Assembly (NCBI GenBank): GCA_002753225.1 | Contig: PDZS01000002.1 | Span: 151,129-215,128, forward strand | Direction of reading: 5' to 3' | DNA length: 64,000 nucleotides | Source of the DNA: Deltaproteobacteria bacterium YD0425bin51 | Lineage (GTDB): Bacteria; Desulfobacterota; Desulfobacteria; Desulfobacterales; YD0425bin51 | Shown here: one piece after another, positions 48,258 through 59,985 of the stretch | Numbering within the stretch: position 1 is the stretch's first letter | Layout of the letters: the number at the start of each line of letters is the position of its first letter | Position numbers and translations under genes: made by a program | The notes under the pieces: generated by a model | The model's input: only the letters and a program-made list of their open reading frames with translations | Database searches by the model: none | What the model was told of the DNA's origin: nothing

Positions 48258-51200
48258 ATGATAACTCCACAAAAGAAATTTACTTTTACTATAGTTTTTA
48301 TCTATTCTATTTTTTATTCCCTTTTATCTTATCCATTAGAGCTAGCTGATAATCCTATGGAATCAAAAGTCAAACCAGCCCCTCCTCTTATAATGTTTGT
48401 ATTAGATAATTCTGGAAGCATGGATTGGGAAACTCTAGTAAGCGGTGGCAGCGGGGATGGTACATTTGAAGGTTATTACTATGTATTTGACGATGCTGGG
48501 GATAATGCCTACGATGATAGCAATATTTTAACTGGAACTAACAGGAAAAAATGGAAATCTCAATGGTATGGCGTAAATAAAATGTATTATAATCCTTACT
48601 CATCATATGATCCATGGCCATTAATGTCAGATGCTGACACTTCAACACCTAGATCTAATCCTAATAATTCAACCCCCACTTTTACGTTAAATAATACATA
48701 TATGTCCTTGGAATCATATTCTGGGCCTGATTATGCTCTTGTTGATAATTTAGATGTAACTCCTTATTTTATGACTACAGGGTCATGGTCTGAGACAAGC
48801 CATACTCCGGAATATAATGGGAGTTCATTTATTAATAGTTCCACTGGGGCAGCTTCAGAAGCCAGATGGACTCCTGACATCCCCTCATCTGGCACATATG
48901 AGGTATGGGTATGGTGGGTCTGCAATTCAGGTTCTTCTCGTGATAATACCGCTCAATATACTGTTAGCTACAATGGAGGAACAAGTTCTTTTACAAAAGA
49001 TCAAAGGAGTAATGCAGGGCAGTGGAATTCTCTTGGCAGTTTTAACTTTAGTGAACAACAGGGAGTAGACTCTGTTGAAATTATCTGTGACAATAAGGAG
49101 GCTTGTTCCCTTTGCAGTTTTAGCGCAGGTGGTACTTGGAGCGAATCTGGAGGAACCAGTGAATATTTAAATAGTTCTTACTCAACAAATACATCAGGAA
49201 GAATATATACATGGACACCTAATGTTCCTAAATCTGGAAGTTATAAAGTTTATGTTTGGTGGGCATGCAGGACTGATTATGATAAAAATGCTAAATATAC
49301 AATTACATATGATGGAGGCTCTGCTGAAATATACAAGAATCAGCGGCAAGAAGCAGGAAATGTCTGCGGACAATGGGTGGAACTGGGAACTTATAATTTT
49401 GCAGAAGGCACAGCAGGAAATATAAAAGTAGAAAGGCACTCTGGAAGCACTTCAAGTAGTTACACATGTGCTGATGCTGTAAAATTATTGCGATCAGACA
49501 TATCAACAAGACAGTATGTTAAAGTAACTCGTGGGTCAACTAGTTCAAGCTATCCCACTAGCGCAGATGCTGTAAGGTTTGTGCCAAGCAGCGGTGCTTT
49601 TTCCACAATAAATGTAAAGAATGCTCACTACTATCTTATAGATGATACAAACAGCAATAAAAGCTGGGATTCAGGAGAAAATATCTATCTTGTTAATTTT
49701 GATTCAGGTGCAAGAAGTTATTACAGAATAGTAAATGTAGATGCTAATGGCAGAGTATCTGGTGAAATAAGAAACATTTCTGCCCTTCCTGATGCTCTTA
49801 GACCTAAGCTATATGATGATTCTGGAAATTTACTTGGATATAAAACTGATGGCCAAGATTTACAAAATTTCGCAAATTGGTATTCTTTTTATAGAAGGCG
49901 TGAATTAACTGGAAAAGCTGCAGTATCAAAAGCCATAAATGATCTTAGCGGTGTTTCTGTAGGATATTATTCTATTAACTCAGGTCTTCGTCAAACTTTG
50001 CAGCCAGTTAGGCTTGATAGTAATGCACTGATCTCTGATAACAAAGACAGCACTTTTACTTCATCTGGAACATGGAGCGAATCAGGTTCTCCTAATGAAT
50101 ACAGCAGCAGCTCTTATACAACTACTAGCAGCGGTAATTGGGGTAAGTGGACTCCAAATATTTCAGAAGGAGGCGATTATAAGGTTTATGCATGGTGGAA
50201 TTGTTACAATAATAGAGATCAATATGCAAAATATACTATTTCATATAATGGAGGAACTGCTACTGTTAATAAAAATCAGCGCCAGCAGACAGGTAATGTC
50301 TGTGGTAATTGGGTATTAATCGGCACTTATAATTTTTCGGCAGGTACAACTGGATATGTTAAGGTGGAACGCCATTCTGGAAGTAATGGAGATAGCACGT
50401 GCGCTGATGCTGTTAAGTTTGAACCTGTTGATGGAAGTGTAAATGTTGATAAAAGTACAGAATTGCTTAATCAATTATATGCTATGGACTCTAATGGAGG
50501 TACTCCTCTTAGAACTGGTCTTTATTCAGTTGGGCAATATTTTGACAATGAGGACAGCGGAGCAACAGGAGGCTTAGGAAGCTCTCCATTTGCAAGTCAA
50601 GCAGATGGTGGAGCCTGTCAGCAGGTTTTTGATATTGTCATATCAGATGGGTATTGGAATGATTCTTTTTCTTCTGCAGGTAATCAAGACGGAGATCAAG
50701 GTGCTCCATATGCTGACTCTTATTCAAATACTTTAGCAGATGTTGCAATGAAATTTTATAAGCAGGATTTACATTCAGGACTGACAAATGAAGTTCCTAC
50801 AAATTCATGTGATCGTGCAAGTAGGCAGCATTTGGTTACATATTCTGTATCTTTTGGAACAAAAGGATCCCTTACGCCTGGACCTGAGGGTTATGAAGAT
50901 TGTCTGGCTAGTTCGTCAAGTTATCCTACATGGCAGGATCCAGAAGCAGGTAGCAATGACCCTGGAAAGATTGATGACATGTGGCATGCTTCAGCAAATG
51001 GGAGAGGAAAATTCTTTAGCGCAGAAGATCCTGAGCAATTGGTTGATTCTCTAACAGATTTAATGGAAGATATTAAGTCACGGCTTTCTTCTGGAGCTTC
51101 TGTTGCAGTTAATGGTGAAAGCTTAACATCTACTTCAACACTTTATCAGGCTCAATACAATTCTGGTGATTGGACAGGTGATGTTATAGCATATCCTATA

Positions 51201-53030
51201 GATCAAAATACTGGAGATATACAAAAATCAGAGACAAAATGGAAATCTTCTGATGAACTTCAATCTGTTGCATGGGATAGCCGTAAAATTGTGACTTATA
51301 ATGGAACAAACTCTGGAGCCCCTTTTCGTTATGACAACCTTACAGCTGCTCAAAAACTGGCATTGGATTCAACGTGGGCAGCCACTAATGCTTCTGCTGT
51401 TACAAATGTTCAAAATATTGTTAAATATATCCGCGGAGAAGAAATAAGCGGTTTTAGAGCAAGGCAGAAAAAGTTAGGAGATATTGTTCACTCATCTCCT
51501 ATTCTTGTTGGAAATACACTTTATGCAGGAGCAAATGATGGTATGCTTCATGCTTTTAGCACGGTAGATGGGAAAGAAAGATTTGCTTATGTACCAAATC
51601 TTGTTTTTAATAATTTATCTGCTTTGAAAAATACAACTTTTTCTCATAAATTTTTTGTAGATATGCCTGTTTATTCAAGAAAAATTGACAGCGGAGGTGT
51701 CGGAACTATCCTTGTTGGAGCTTTAGGAAAAGGTGGAAAAGGATATTATGCTTTAAATATTACAAATGCAGATAGTATTACTTTAACTAGTTCAGATACA
51801 GAATCCCAGATTGACGATATGGTTCTTTGGGAATATCCTAAATATAATGTAACAGACAATGATATTGGCTATACATACAGCAGGGCTTTTATAAGTAAAT
51901 CTCATTTATCAGGGAATCAATGGGTTGTTATATTTGGTAATGGTTATAATAGTACAAATGGCTATGCATCATTGTATATTCTAAATGCCACAGATGGTTC
52001 TCTAATAAAAAAGATAGATACAGGAGCAGGATCAGACAATGGACTATCTACTCCTTCTGTTGTAGATGTAGATAATGACGGTATATTAGATTATGCATAC
52101 GCTGGAGATTTAAAGGGAAATATGTGGAAATTCGATTTGACTAGCTCAGACTCAAATAACTGGGTAGTGGCATACAATAGCAGTGGAACTCCAAAACCGC
52201 TTTTTCAAGCTACAAGCCAGTCTATAACAAGTAAGCCAGACGTCATGAAACATTGCATGAGAGATGGTTATATAGTTGTTTTTGGTACAGGTAAGTTTTT
52301 TGCAGATTCTGATAGAAGTGATATGAGCCAGCAAACTATTTACGGCATATGGGATTATGGAGATGACGCAGATAATAGCGAATATTTAGGAACAATTACA
52401 AATAGAACTACTGGCGCTCTTTCATCTCCAATAGGAGTTAGTTTATTAAAACAATCAGTAGTTGATTCAAGAACAACATCAGGACATGATATCAGAACAC
52501 TTACTGCTGCAGCAACAGATTGGCCAACGACTGCTGATTCGACTAGTAGTCAAGACCCAAATCCTAGTTTATATGCAGGCTGGTTTTTTGATTTTCCAAA
52601 TACAGGAGATTGGCAAGGAGAGAGAGTAATAAAAGATGTCATGATACGTGAAGGAATTGCCTATATTATTTCTTTTACCCCAAATAATTCTCCTTGTGCA
52701 GGAGGGGGTAATTCTTTTGTATATTTAATGGATGCATGTACAGGTGGAAGAACTAGTACTGCAAGGCTTGACATAAATGATGACAATAAAGTAGATTCAA
52801 ACGATAAGATTACAGTTGGGACTGAGCAGTTAGCTCCAACTGCAAGGGCTTTTACTGGTATGCTTCATGTTCCAGCTATTGTAAGATTAAACGAACCGAA
52901 CTCAGACAAAATGAGAGACAGATTAATATTTAGCACATCTTCTGCTGCAACAGTTGTATTAGATACTGTGGCTGAAGAAAGAGGGATATATTATTGGTTA
53001 GAAAGAAGTCTTGAAATATATAACGAATAA
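48258..53030 (+). CDS. pilY1: PilY1-like tip protein: vWA domain carrying three inserted beta-modules, C-terminal PilY1 propeller
   Basis: MIDAS DNSGSM near N-terminus; three GxWSE...W(T)P...Y(K/E)V(Y/W)(V/A)WW modules; Ca-loop DVDNDGILDYAYAGDLKGNMWK; GANDGMLHAF. Confidence 0.92.
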   Translation: MITPQKKFTFTIVFIYSIFYSLLSYPLELADNPMESKVKPAPPLIMFVLDNSGSMDWETLVSGGSGDGTFEGYYYVFDDAGDNAYDDSNILTGTNRKKWKSQWYGVNKMYYNPYSSYDPWPLMSDADTSTPRSNPNNSTPTFTLNNTYMSLESYSGPDYALVDNLDVTPYFMTTGSWSETSHTPEYNGSSFINSSTGAASEARWTPDIPSSGTYEVWVWWVCNSGSSRDNTAQYTVSYNGGTSSFTKDQRSNAGQWNSLGSFNFSEQQGVDSVEIICDNKEACSLCSFSAGGTWSESGGTSEYLNSSYSTNTSGRIYTWTPNVPKSGSYKVYVWWACRTDYDKNAKYTITYDGGSAEIYKNQRQEAGNVCGQWVELGTYNFAEGTAGNIKVERHSGSTSSSYTCADAVKLLRSDISTRQYVKVTRGSTSSSYPTSADAVRFVPSSGAFSTINVKNAHYYLIDDTNSNKSWDSGENIYLVNFDSGARSYYRIVNVDANGRVSGEIRNISALPDALRPKLYDDSGNLLGYKTDGQDLQNFANWYSFYRRRELTGKAAVSKAINDLSGVSVGYYSINSGLRQTLQPVRLDSNALISDNKDSTFTSSGTWSESGSPNEYSSSSYTTTSSGNWGKWTPNISEGGDYKVYAWWNCYNNRDQYAKYTISYNGGTATVNKNQRQQTGNVCGNWVLIGTYNFSAGTTGYVKVERHSGSNGDSTCADAVKFEPVDGSVNVDKSTELLNQLYAMDSNGGTPLRTGLYSVGQYFDNEDSGATGGLGSSPFASQADGGACQQVFDIVISDGYWNDSFSSAGNQDGDQGAPYADSYSNTLADVAMKFYKQDLHSGLTNEVPTNSCDRASRQHLVTYSVSFGTKGSLTPGPEGYEDCLASSSSYPTWQDPEAGSNDPGKIDDMWHASANGRGKFFSAEDPEQLVDSLTDLMEDIKSRLSSGASVAVNGESLTSTSTLYQAQYNSGDWTGDVIAYPIDQNTGDIQKSETKWKSSDELQSVAWDSRKIVTYNGTNSGAPFRYDNLTAAQKLALDSTWAATNASAVTNVQNIVKYIRGEEISGFRARQKKLGDIVHSSPILVGNTLYAGANDGMLHAFSTVDGKERFAYVPNLVFNNLSALKNTTFSHKFFVDMPVYSRKIDSGGVGTILVGALGKGGKGYYALNITNADSITLTSSDTESQIDDMVLWEYPKYNVTDNDIGYTYSRAFISKSHLSGNQWVVIFGNGYNSTNGYASLYILNATDGSLIKKIDTGAGSDNGLSTPSVVDVDNDGILDYAYAGDLKGNMWKFDLTSSDSNNWVVAYNSSGTPKPLFQATSQSITSKPDVMKHCMRDGYIVVFGTGKFFADSDRSDMSQQTIYGIWDYGDDADNSEYLGTITNRTTGALSSPIGVSLLKQSVVDSRTTSGHDIRTLTAAATDWPTTADSTSSQDPNPSLYAGWFFDFPNTGDWQGERVIKDVMIREGIAYIISFTPNNSPCAGGGNSFVYLMDACTGGRTSTARLDINDDNKVDSNDKITVGTEQLAPTARAFTGMLHVPAIVRLNEPNSDKMRDRLIFSTSSAATVVLDTVAEERGIYYWLERSLEIYNE

Positions 53031-53040
53031 GGAGATAAAA

Positions 53041-53406
53041 ATGAATTTTAATAAAATTTATTTTCTGATATTTTGTTTTTTATTTCTCTTTCTTGGACAG
53101 AATAAAAGTATCGCATATACTACTGATGAGGATGGACGACCCATTACAACAACCATAGATGTTGATGAGGATGGTAATCAGATACCGCCTGGCTATCCTA
53201 AAGTATTCGATGGAATTGGCTATATTGATAGAATATCAAAAAAAGAAATAATTATTAATGATCAATTATATAAGCTTTCACCTGATGTGACATTCAATAT
53301 TCCAAATAAACTGGATGTTGATTATGAAATATTTCAACCTGGCGCTTATGTTGGCTTTTTAAAAAATCCAAATGGGAAGATAGATTCTATTTGGTTAAAA
53401 AAATGA
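53041..53406 (+). CDS. Small exported protein after pilY1 (positionally PilY2-like)
   Basis: Signal peptide; GYIDRISKKEIIINDQLYKLSPDVTF; conserved position only. Confidence 0.6.
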   Translation: MNFNKIYFLIFCFLFLFLGQNKSIAYTTDEDGRPITTTIDVDEDGNQIPPGYPKVFDGIGYIDRISKKEIIINDQLYKLSPDVTFNIPNKLDVDYEIFQPGAYVGFLKNPNGKIDSIWLKK

Positions 53407-53412
53407 GATGTT

Positions 53413-55182
53413 ATGCAAAATGATTATTTTTTACCCCAAAATGTTTGTAACATACTTTTAAACAATAATCTTATATCAGATGAACAGTTTAAAGAGATAC
53501 TTGAAAAGAAAGATAATTTAAAATTAAAATTAGAAAAAAAAGGGAGCAGTATTACAATAATTGATATTATTGTTTCATTAAATTTATACAGATCTGATAA
53601 CACAAAGCTCCAATTAGATGAAGATATTATTTATCAAACCTTAGCAAAAGAATGGGACATTAAATATAAAAAAATTGATCCTTTAAAATTGCATTTAGGG
53701 CTTGTTACTTCTACAATTCCACGTTCTTTTGCAATGAAGCATAAAGTCCTTCCCATAGCAAAGAATAATGGCAGTCTCATAATTGCAACATCTAATCCTT
53801 TTAACATAGAAGTATTTGAAGATATTTCCAGGGCATGTCAGCTTAAAGTTGAACCTGTTTTAAGCTCCAAAAGTGATATTACAAAGCTCATAAATGAATT
53901 TTTTGGCTTCAAGCATTCTATTGCAGAGGCTGAAATCCAATTTTCAGCTCCTTCTATAGATTTAGGTAATCTTGAACAGTATATAAAATTAAAATCCTTA
54001 GATGAACTACCTTCAAATGATCAGCATGTAGTAAAAGCAGTAAACCATCTCCTTACATATGCTTTTGATCAAAGGGCAAGCGATGTACATATTGAACCAA
54101 AGCGAGATATAAGTCTTGTCAGGATGCGAATTGACGGAGTTCTTCATACTATTTACGAGATACCCAAAAAGCTCCATACGCCGATTTTAAGCCGAATTAA
54201 AAACATGTCAAGGCTTGATATGGCTGAAAAAAGGAAACCTCAGGATGGAAGGATAAAAACTGATAAAGGGGGAATTGAGATCGAAATTCGTGTATCAACT
54301 GTCCCTGTTGCCTTTGGAGAAAAAGTGGTTATGAGAATTATGGATCCTGATATTTTATTTCAGGATTTGGAAAAGCTGGGCTTTTCATCAACAGATCTTA
54401 TAAGATACAATCGTATTATATCAATGCCGCATGGAATGATCTTGGTCTGCGGTCCTACAGGAAGCGGAAAATCAACCACTTTGTATTCTTCTCTCAGTTA
54501 TCTTTCATCTCCAGAAATAAATATAACTACTGTTGAGGATCCTATTGAAATGATAAATGAATCATTTAATCAGATAGCTGTTCAACCTGCAGTAGGGGTA
54601 ACTTTTGGAACTATTTTAAGAAATATTTTACGTCAGGATCCTGATATCATAATGATAGGAGAGATGAGAGACTTAGAAACTGCTGAAAATGCAATTCAGG
54701 CAGCTTTAACTGGGCATTTGGTATTGTCAAGCCTTCATACAAATGATGCTCCATCCTCAATTACAAGACTTTTAAATATAGGAATTGCTCCTTTTTTAAT
54801 TCAGGCAACGCTATGTGGAGTTGTAGCCCAGCGTTTGCTTAGAAAAATCTGCAATTATTGCAGAGACAGTTTTACAATGGATACTTCTGAGCTTAAAGCC
54901 ATGAGTATTGAAGTAAATACAAATAACAGCAATGTTAAGCTCTATAAAGGGAAAGGGTGCACTAGATGCAGAGGTACAGGTTATATAGGAAGGACAGCTA
55001 TATTTGAAGTTCTACCTTATGTTGAGAGCATAAGAAAAATGACATCTTTTGATATGGACTTAGAATCTATTAGGGATCAGTCAAAAAAAGAAGGTATGAT
55101 AACACTCCGGGAAAATGCTACTCAAAAAATGCTTTCTGGTATAACTACTTATGAAGAAGTTTTAAGAGTGACAGTCACCTAG
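53413..55182 (+). CDS. Type IV pilus/type II secretion assembly ATPase (PilB/GspE family)
   Basis: GPTGSGKSTTLYSSL; VEDPIEM; GEMRDLETAENAIQAALTGHLVLSSLHTNDA; CNYC...CTRCRGTGY zinc motif. Confidence 0.95.
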   Translation: MQNDYFLPQNVCNILLNNNLISDEQFKEILEKKDNLKLKLEKKGSSITIIDIIVSLNLYRSDNTKLQLDEDIIYQTLAKEWDIKYKKIDPLKLHLGLVTSTIPRSFAMKHKVLPIAKNNGSLIIATSNPFNIEVFEDISRACQLKVEPVLSSKSDITKLINEFFGFKHSIAEAEIQFSAPSIDLGNLEQYIKLKSLDELPSNDQHVVKAVNHLLTYAFDQRASDVHIEPKRDISLVRMRIDGVLHTIYEIPKKLHTPILSRIKNMSRLDMAEKRKPQDGRIKTDKGGIEIEIRVSTVPVAFGEKVVMRIMDPDILFQDLEKLGFSSTDLIRYNRIISMPHGMILVCGPTGSGKSTTLYSSLSYLSSPEINITTVEDPIEMINESFNQIAVQPAVGVTFGTILRNILRQDPDIIMIGEMRDLETAENAIQAALTGHLVLSSLHTNDAPSSITRLLNIGIAPFLIQATLCGVVAQRLLRKICNYCRDSFTMDTSELKAMSIEVNTNNSNVKLYKGKGCTRCRGTGYIGRTAIFEVLPYVESIRKMTSFDMDLESIRDQSKKEGMITLRENATQKMLSGITTYEEVLRVTVT

Positions 55183-55183
55183 T

Positions 55184-55211
55184 GTAGAGACGCACGGCTG
55201 TGTGTTTCTAT
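55184..55211. terminator. Degenerate copy of the 28-bp palindrome between convergent genes; overlaps LysM gene stop codon
   Basis: GTAGAGACGCACGGCTGTGTGTTTCTAT; 4 differences from 14101 copy, all C-to-T in right arm. Confidence 0.6.
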
Positions 55212-56227
55212 GGTGATTTGACCTTCGTTCCTGGCGATACGCTTTGAGTTGCATTTGTTATTAAAACAGTTGCTGTTGTTTCTTCTGTATGTACTACCAA
55301 AAGGCTTCCAAATTCAACAGGTGGAAGGAGAGTCGCTTTTTTATCTTTTGGGTCTATCTTTTCAGATTCTTGATAGTAGATGTTATAATATTGCCCAATT
55401 TTTACACCATCCTTTTCTCCCTTATCAATGAAAGCTATATCTTTTTCGCCAAAAATAGTTTTTCCTTCTTCAGATAATAGAATTTTAGAATCAAAATTTT
55501 TCAGAGATTCTGTTTCTACAATATCAATGCTTCTTAATTTGTATGGAATTAAAAGATCTCCTACTTTAATTGACCTAAAATTTTTTATGATTTTTCCCAT
55601 TGCAAATTTAGGTTCAACTTTTATTATCTCAACTATTCCTAGAAGATAATGTTGAGCGCCAATATGTTTTTTACCTTCATATACTTGCCCAGAAATATTA
55701 TAAATAGTGTATTTATCCCCAATATTTAAAGAATTATTTCCATTTGGTTTAATATAAATTGTATCTCCATCACTTATCATCCATTTATCATCTAATACTT
55801 TAAAGATTGTCCCAATTGGAGTGACAGCTTTTTCTTTAATGAATCCAACTTGATCAATTAGCGTATAATGGTAAGTAGATACTTTTTTTGATGGCTCTAA
55901 TGTTGTACCAGCTTTTGCTTCTAATTTTTCCGTGTAAACTTTAGGGATAATTTCAATATCATCTTTTCTAAATAGACGTATAACCTGACCAGGATAAATC
56001 CAATGAGGATTGGGTATTTCATTGTTTTCATGCCAAAGCTCAGGCCATTCCCATGGAGTATCAGCGAATTTTTTTGAAAGCCCCCAAAGAGTATCCCCTT
56101 TTTTAACTGTGTAGTAAACGCCAGTTTCATTTTCTACAACATCTGGCATTTCTACTGCATATAGAGTATCTGTTATAATTAGTGTTAAAAATATTAAAAT
56201 ATTGATTTTAGAAATATAGTAAAACAT
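55208..56227 (-). CDS. LysM peptidoglycan-binding exported protein
   Basis: YTVKKGDTLWGLSKKFADTPWEWPELWHENNEIPNPHWIYPGQVIRL. Confidence 0.92.
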   Translation of the reverse strand: MFYYISKINILIFLTLIITDTLYAVEMPDVVENETGVYYTVKKGDTLWGLSKKFADTPWEWPELWHENNEIPNPHWIYPGQVIRLFRKDDIEIIPKVYTEKLEAKAGTTLEPSKKVSTYHYTLIDQVGFIKEKAVTPIGTIFKVLDDKWMISDGDTIYIKPNGNNSLNIGDKYTIYNISGQVYEGKKHIGAQHYLLGIVEIIKVEPKFAMGKIIKNFRSIKVGDLLIPYKLRSIDIVETESLKNFDSKILLSEEGKTIFGEKDIAFIDKGEKDGVKIGQYYNIYYQESEKIDPKDKKATLLPPVEFGSLLVVHTEETTATVLITNATQSVSPGTKVKSP

Positions 56228-56291
56228 TTGATGTCTCCATTTTATTCATATGTTCTTAATTGAATATCTTCAATTCAATAAAAAAGTCAAT

Positions 56292-56332
56292 AAAAAAGCT
56301 CTTAAAGTTAAAAAAATCTTTAAGAGCTTTTT
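56292..56332. terminator. Rho-independent terminator downstream of groEL, with poly-A/poly-T on both sides
   Basis: AAAAGCTCTTAAAG-N10-CTTTAAGAGCTTTTT. Confidence 0.88.
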
Positions 56333-56361
56333 ATTTATAATCAAAAGGGAGATAAATTATC

Positions 56362-58077
<1,716 letters not shown>

Positions 58078-58365
58078 TTATTCAATTACAGCTAGAACAT
58101 CATCTTCGCGCATGATTAAGTATTCTTCGCCTTCAATTTTAACTTCTGTTCCAGCATATTTACCGAATAAAATTTTATCCCCTGCTTTAACTTCCATAGG
58201 AATTTTTTTGCCGTCATCTGCTGCTTTGCCGCTGCCAACAGAAACAACTTTTCCTTCTGCTGGTTTTTCTTTTGCAGTATCAGGAATAATGATTCCGCCT
58301 TTTGTCTTTGTTTCTTCTTCAACTCTTTTTACCAAAATCCGATCTTGTAATGGTTTTAGTTTCAT
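58078..58365 (-). CDS. groES: Co-chaperonin GroES
   Basis: [44 protein letters not shown]. Confidence 0.98.
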   Translation of the reverse strand: MKLKPLQDRILVKRVEEETKTKGGIIIPDTAKEKPAEGKVVSVGSGKAADDGKKIPMEVKAGDKILFGKYAGTEVKIEGEEYLIMREDDVLAVIE

Positions 58366-58454
58366 GATTCAATCTCCTTTTCTTGTTTTTCATAATTATT
58401 GTTCAGATGAATTGTAATAAAAATATTATAATAAGGAGGTTAGCCCCTTAAATT

Positions 58455-58739
58455 TTAATCAGAAGTCTTGCTCTCAGTGGTTTTTGCTGATGTTGTCCCT
58501 GTATCTGTTGCAGGTTTTGATTCTTCACTATTTTTAGGTGAAGAACTATTTGAACCTGATTTTTTTGAATAATCAGTTACATACCACCCAGATCCCTTTA
58601 GATGGAAACTGCTTTGAGAAATGAGTTTTTGGAGTTGTCCAGAACATTGTTTACACTCAACTATTGGCGTATCAGAAAATCTTTGAAAAACCTCTTCAAT
58701 TTTGCCACAGCTTGTGCATTCATATTCATAAATTGGCAT
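58455..58739 (-). CDS. FmdB-family zinc ribbon protein
   Basis: MPIYEYECTSCGKIEEVFQRFSDTPIVECKQCSGQLQKLIS. Confidence 0.92.
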   Translation of the reverse strand: MPIYEYECTSCGKIEEVFQRFSDTPIVECKQCSGQLQKLISQSSFHLKGSGWYVTDYSKKSGSNSSSPKNSEESKPATDTGTTSAKTTESKTSD

Positions 58740-58836
58740 ATTGTTATCTCTCCTTTTGTAATTTAATTTTTTATCAGTTCGTGCTGTAAAATAGTCAGTG
58801 TTTTGGTTATGTCAAGGGAGGGAAGTATAAGATTTT

Positions 58837-59985
58837 TTATTTTTGGTATAGCTTAAATTCGTTAGTTATTCTTTTTGCATTGGCTAACCAGTTTAAACTG
58901 CAGCGTGTTTTTTCTATTCCTCCATTACCTAATAATGCACGAAGTGATTCATTTGCAAGTAATTGTATCATTGAATCAGATAATAATCCATCTTTAAATA
59001 AAAGTCCCTCTTTGCCATGAGAAACAATGTCGCGAATATTTTCCATATCAGGTGCAATAACAGGTTTCCCTTGAGCCATATATTCAACTATCTTCATAGG
59101 AGAAGCATAAAAAGTCGCCTTAGGAGTAACAGCAATATCAAATAATGAGATATAGTCGCTTACATTGTTATGGGGTATTCTTCCAGTAATTATTAAATTC
59201 TTTTTAATTTGAATCTTATCAGCTATATCTTCTATTTCTTTTCTAATTGGACCATCTCCAACTATAAGTAAAATAGCCTGGGGAAACTGGCTGCAAACAA
59301 TTCTAAAGGATTCTATAAGCGTATCTATACCATGCCAAGGTCTAAGAATACCCACAAATCCAATTATTATATTATTTTTATTTAATCCTAAACGCTTCAT
59401 GAGATATTCTGGTTTAGCTTTTTTATAAAATTTTTGAGTATTTACGCCATTTGGTAATACAATAATTTTTTTTAAAGGAACTCCTATTGAGATAAGGTAT
59501 TTTTTTAAAGGAGTAGAAACTACAAATACTTTATCTGCATTTTTAGGTATAAGGGTTTCCATTTTGTATGCAATTTTTTTAAATTTAAGAGATTCATCAG
59601 ATTCAAAATTTCTCTCTAAAGCTAACGGGGCATTAACCTCTATAAAGACTGGAATCTTGTTTCTTCTTCCTGCAAATATACTAGAATAATTAAAAATCAT
59701 ATACCTGTCATAAATAAGATCAGGGCTCAATTTATTTATGATTTTTTGTATATTTATAAATCCATATAGATTATATGCTATTTCTAAAAGCTCATAAACA
59801 GGACCTTTAATTAAATTTTTAATTTTTGATAATATTGATATAACTTCAGGAGTATCATAAGGAGTAATAGAATGACCAGCAAGGATTACTCTGTGCCCTA
59901 ATTTTTCAAAGGCTGAAATCATTTCCATGATATGAATTCCTTCAGCCCCGTCTCCTAACGTTCTATGATGATACAATATTTTCAT
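58837..59985 (-). CDS. Glycosyltransferase family 4
   Basis: VLPNGVNTQKFYKK...IGFVGILRPWHGIDTLIESF...PMKIVEYMAQGKPVIAPDMENI. Confidence 0.92.
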   Translation of the reverse strand: MKILYHHRTLGDGAEGIHIMEMISAFEKLGHRVILAGHSITPYDTPEVISILSKIKNLIKGPVYELLEIAYNLYGFINIQKIINKLSPDLIYDRYMIFNYSSIFAGRRNKIPVFIEVNAPLALERNFESDESLKFKKIAYKMETLIPKNADKVFVVSTPLKKYLISIGVPLKKIIVLPNGVNTQKFYKKAKPEYLMKRLGLNKNNIIIGFVGILRPWHGIDTLIESFRIVCSQFPQAILLIVGDGPIRKEIEDIADKIQIKKNLIITGRIPHNNVSDYISLFDIAVTPKATFYASPMKIVEYMAQGKPVIAPDMENIRDIVSHGKEGLLFKDGLLSDSMIQLLANESLRALLGNGGIEKTRCSLNWLANAKRITNEFKLYQK

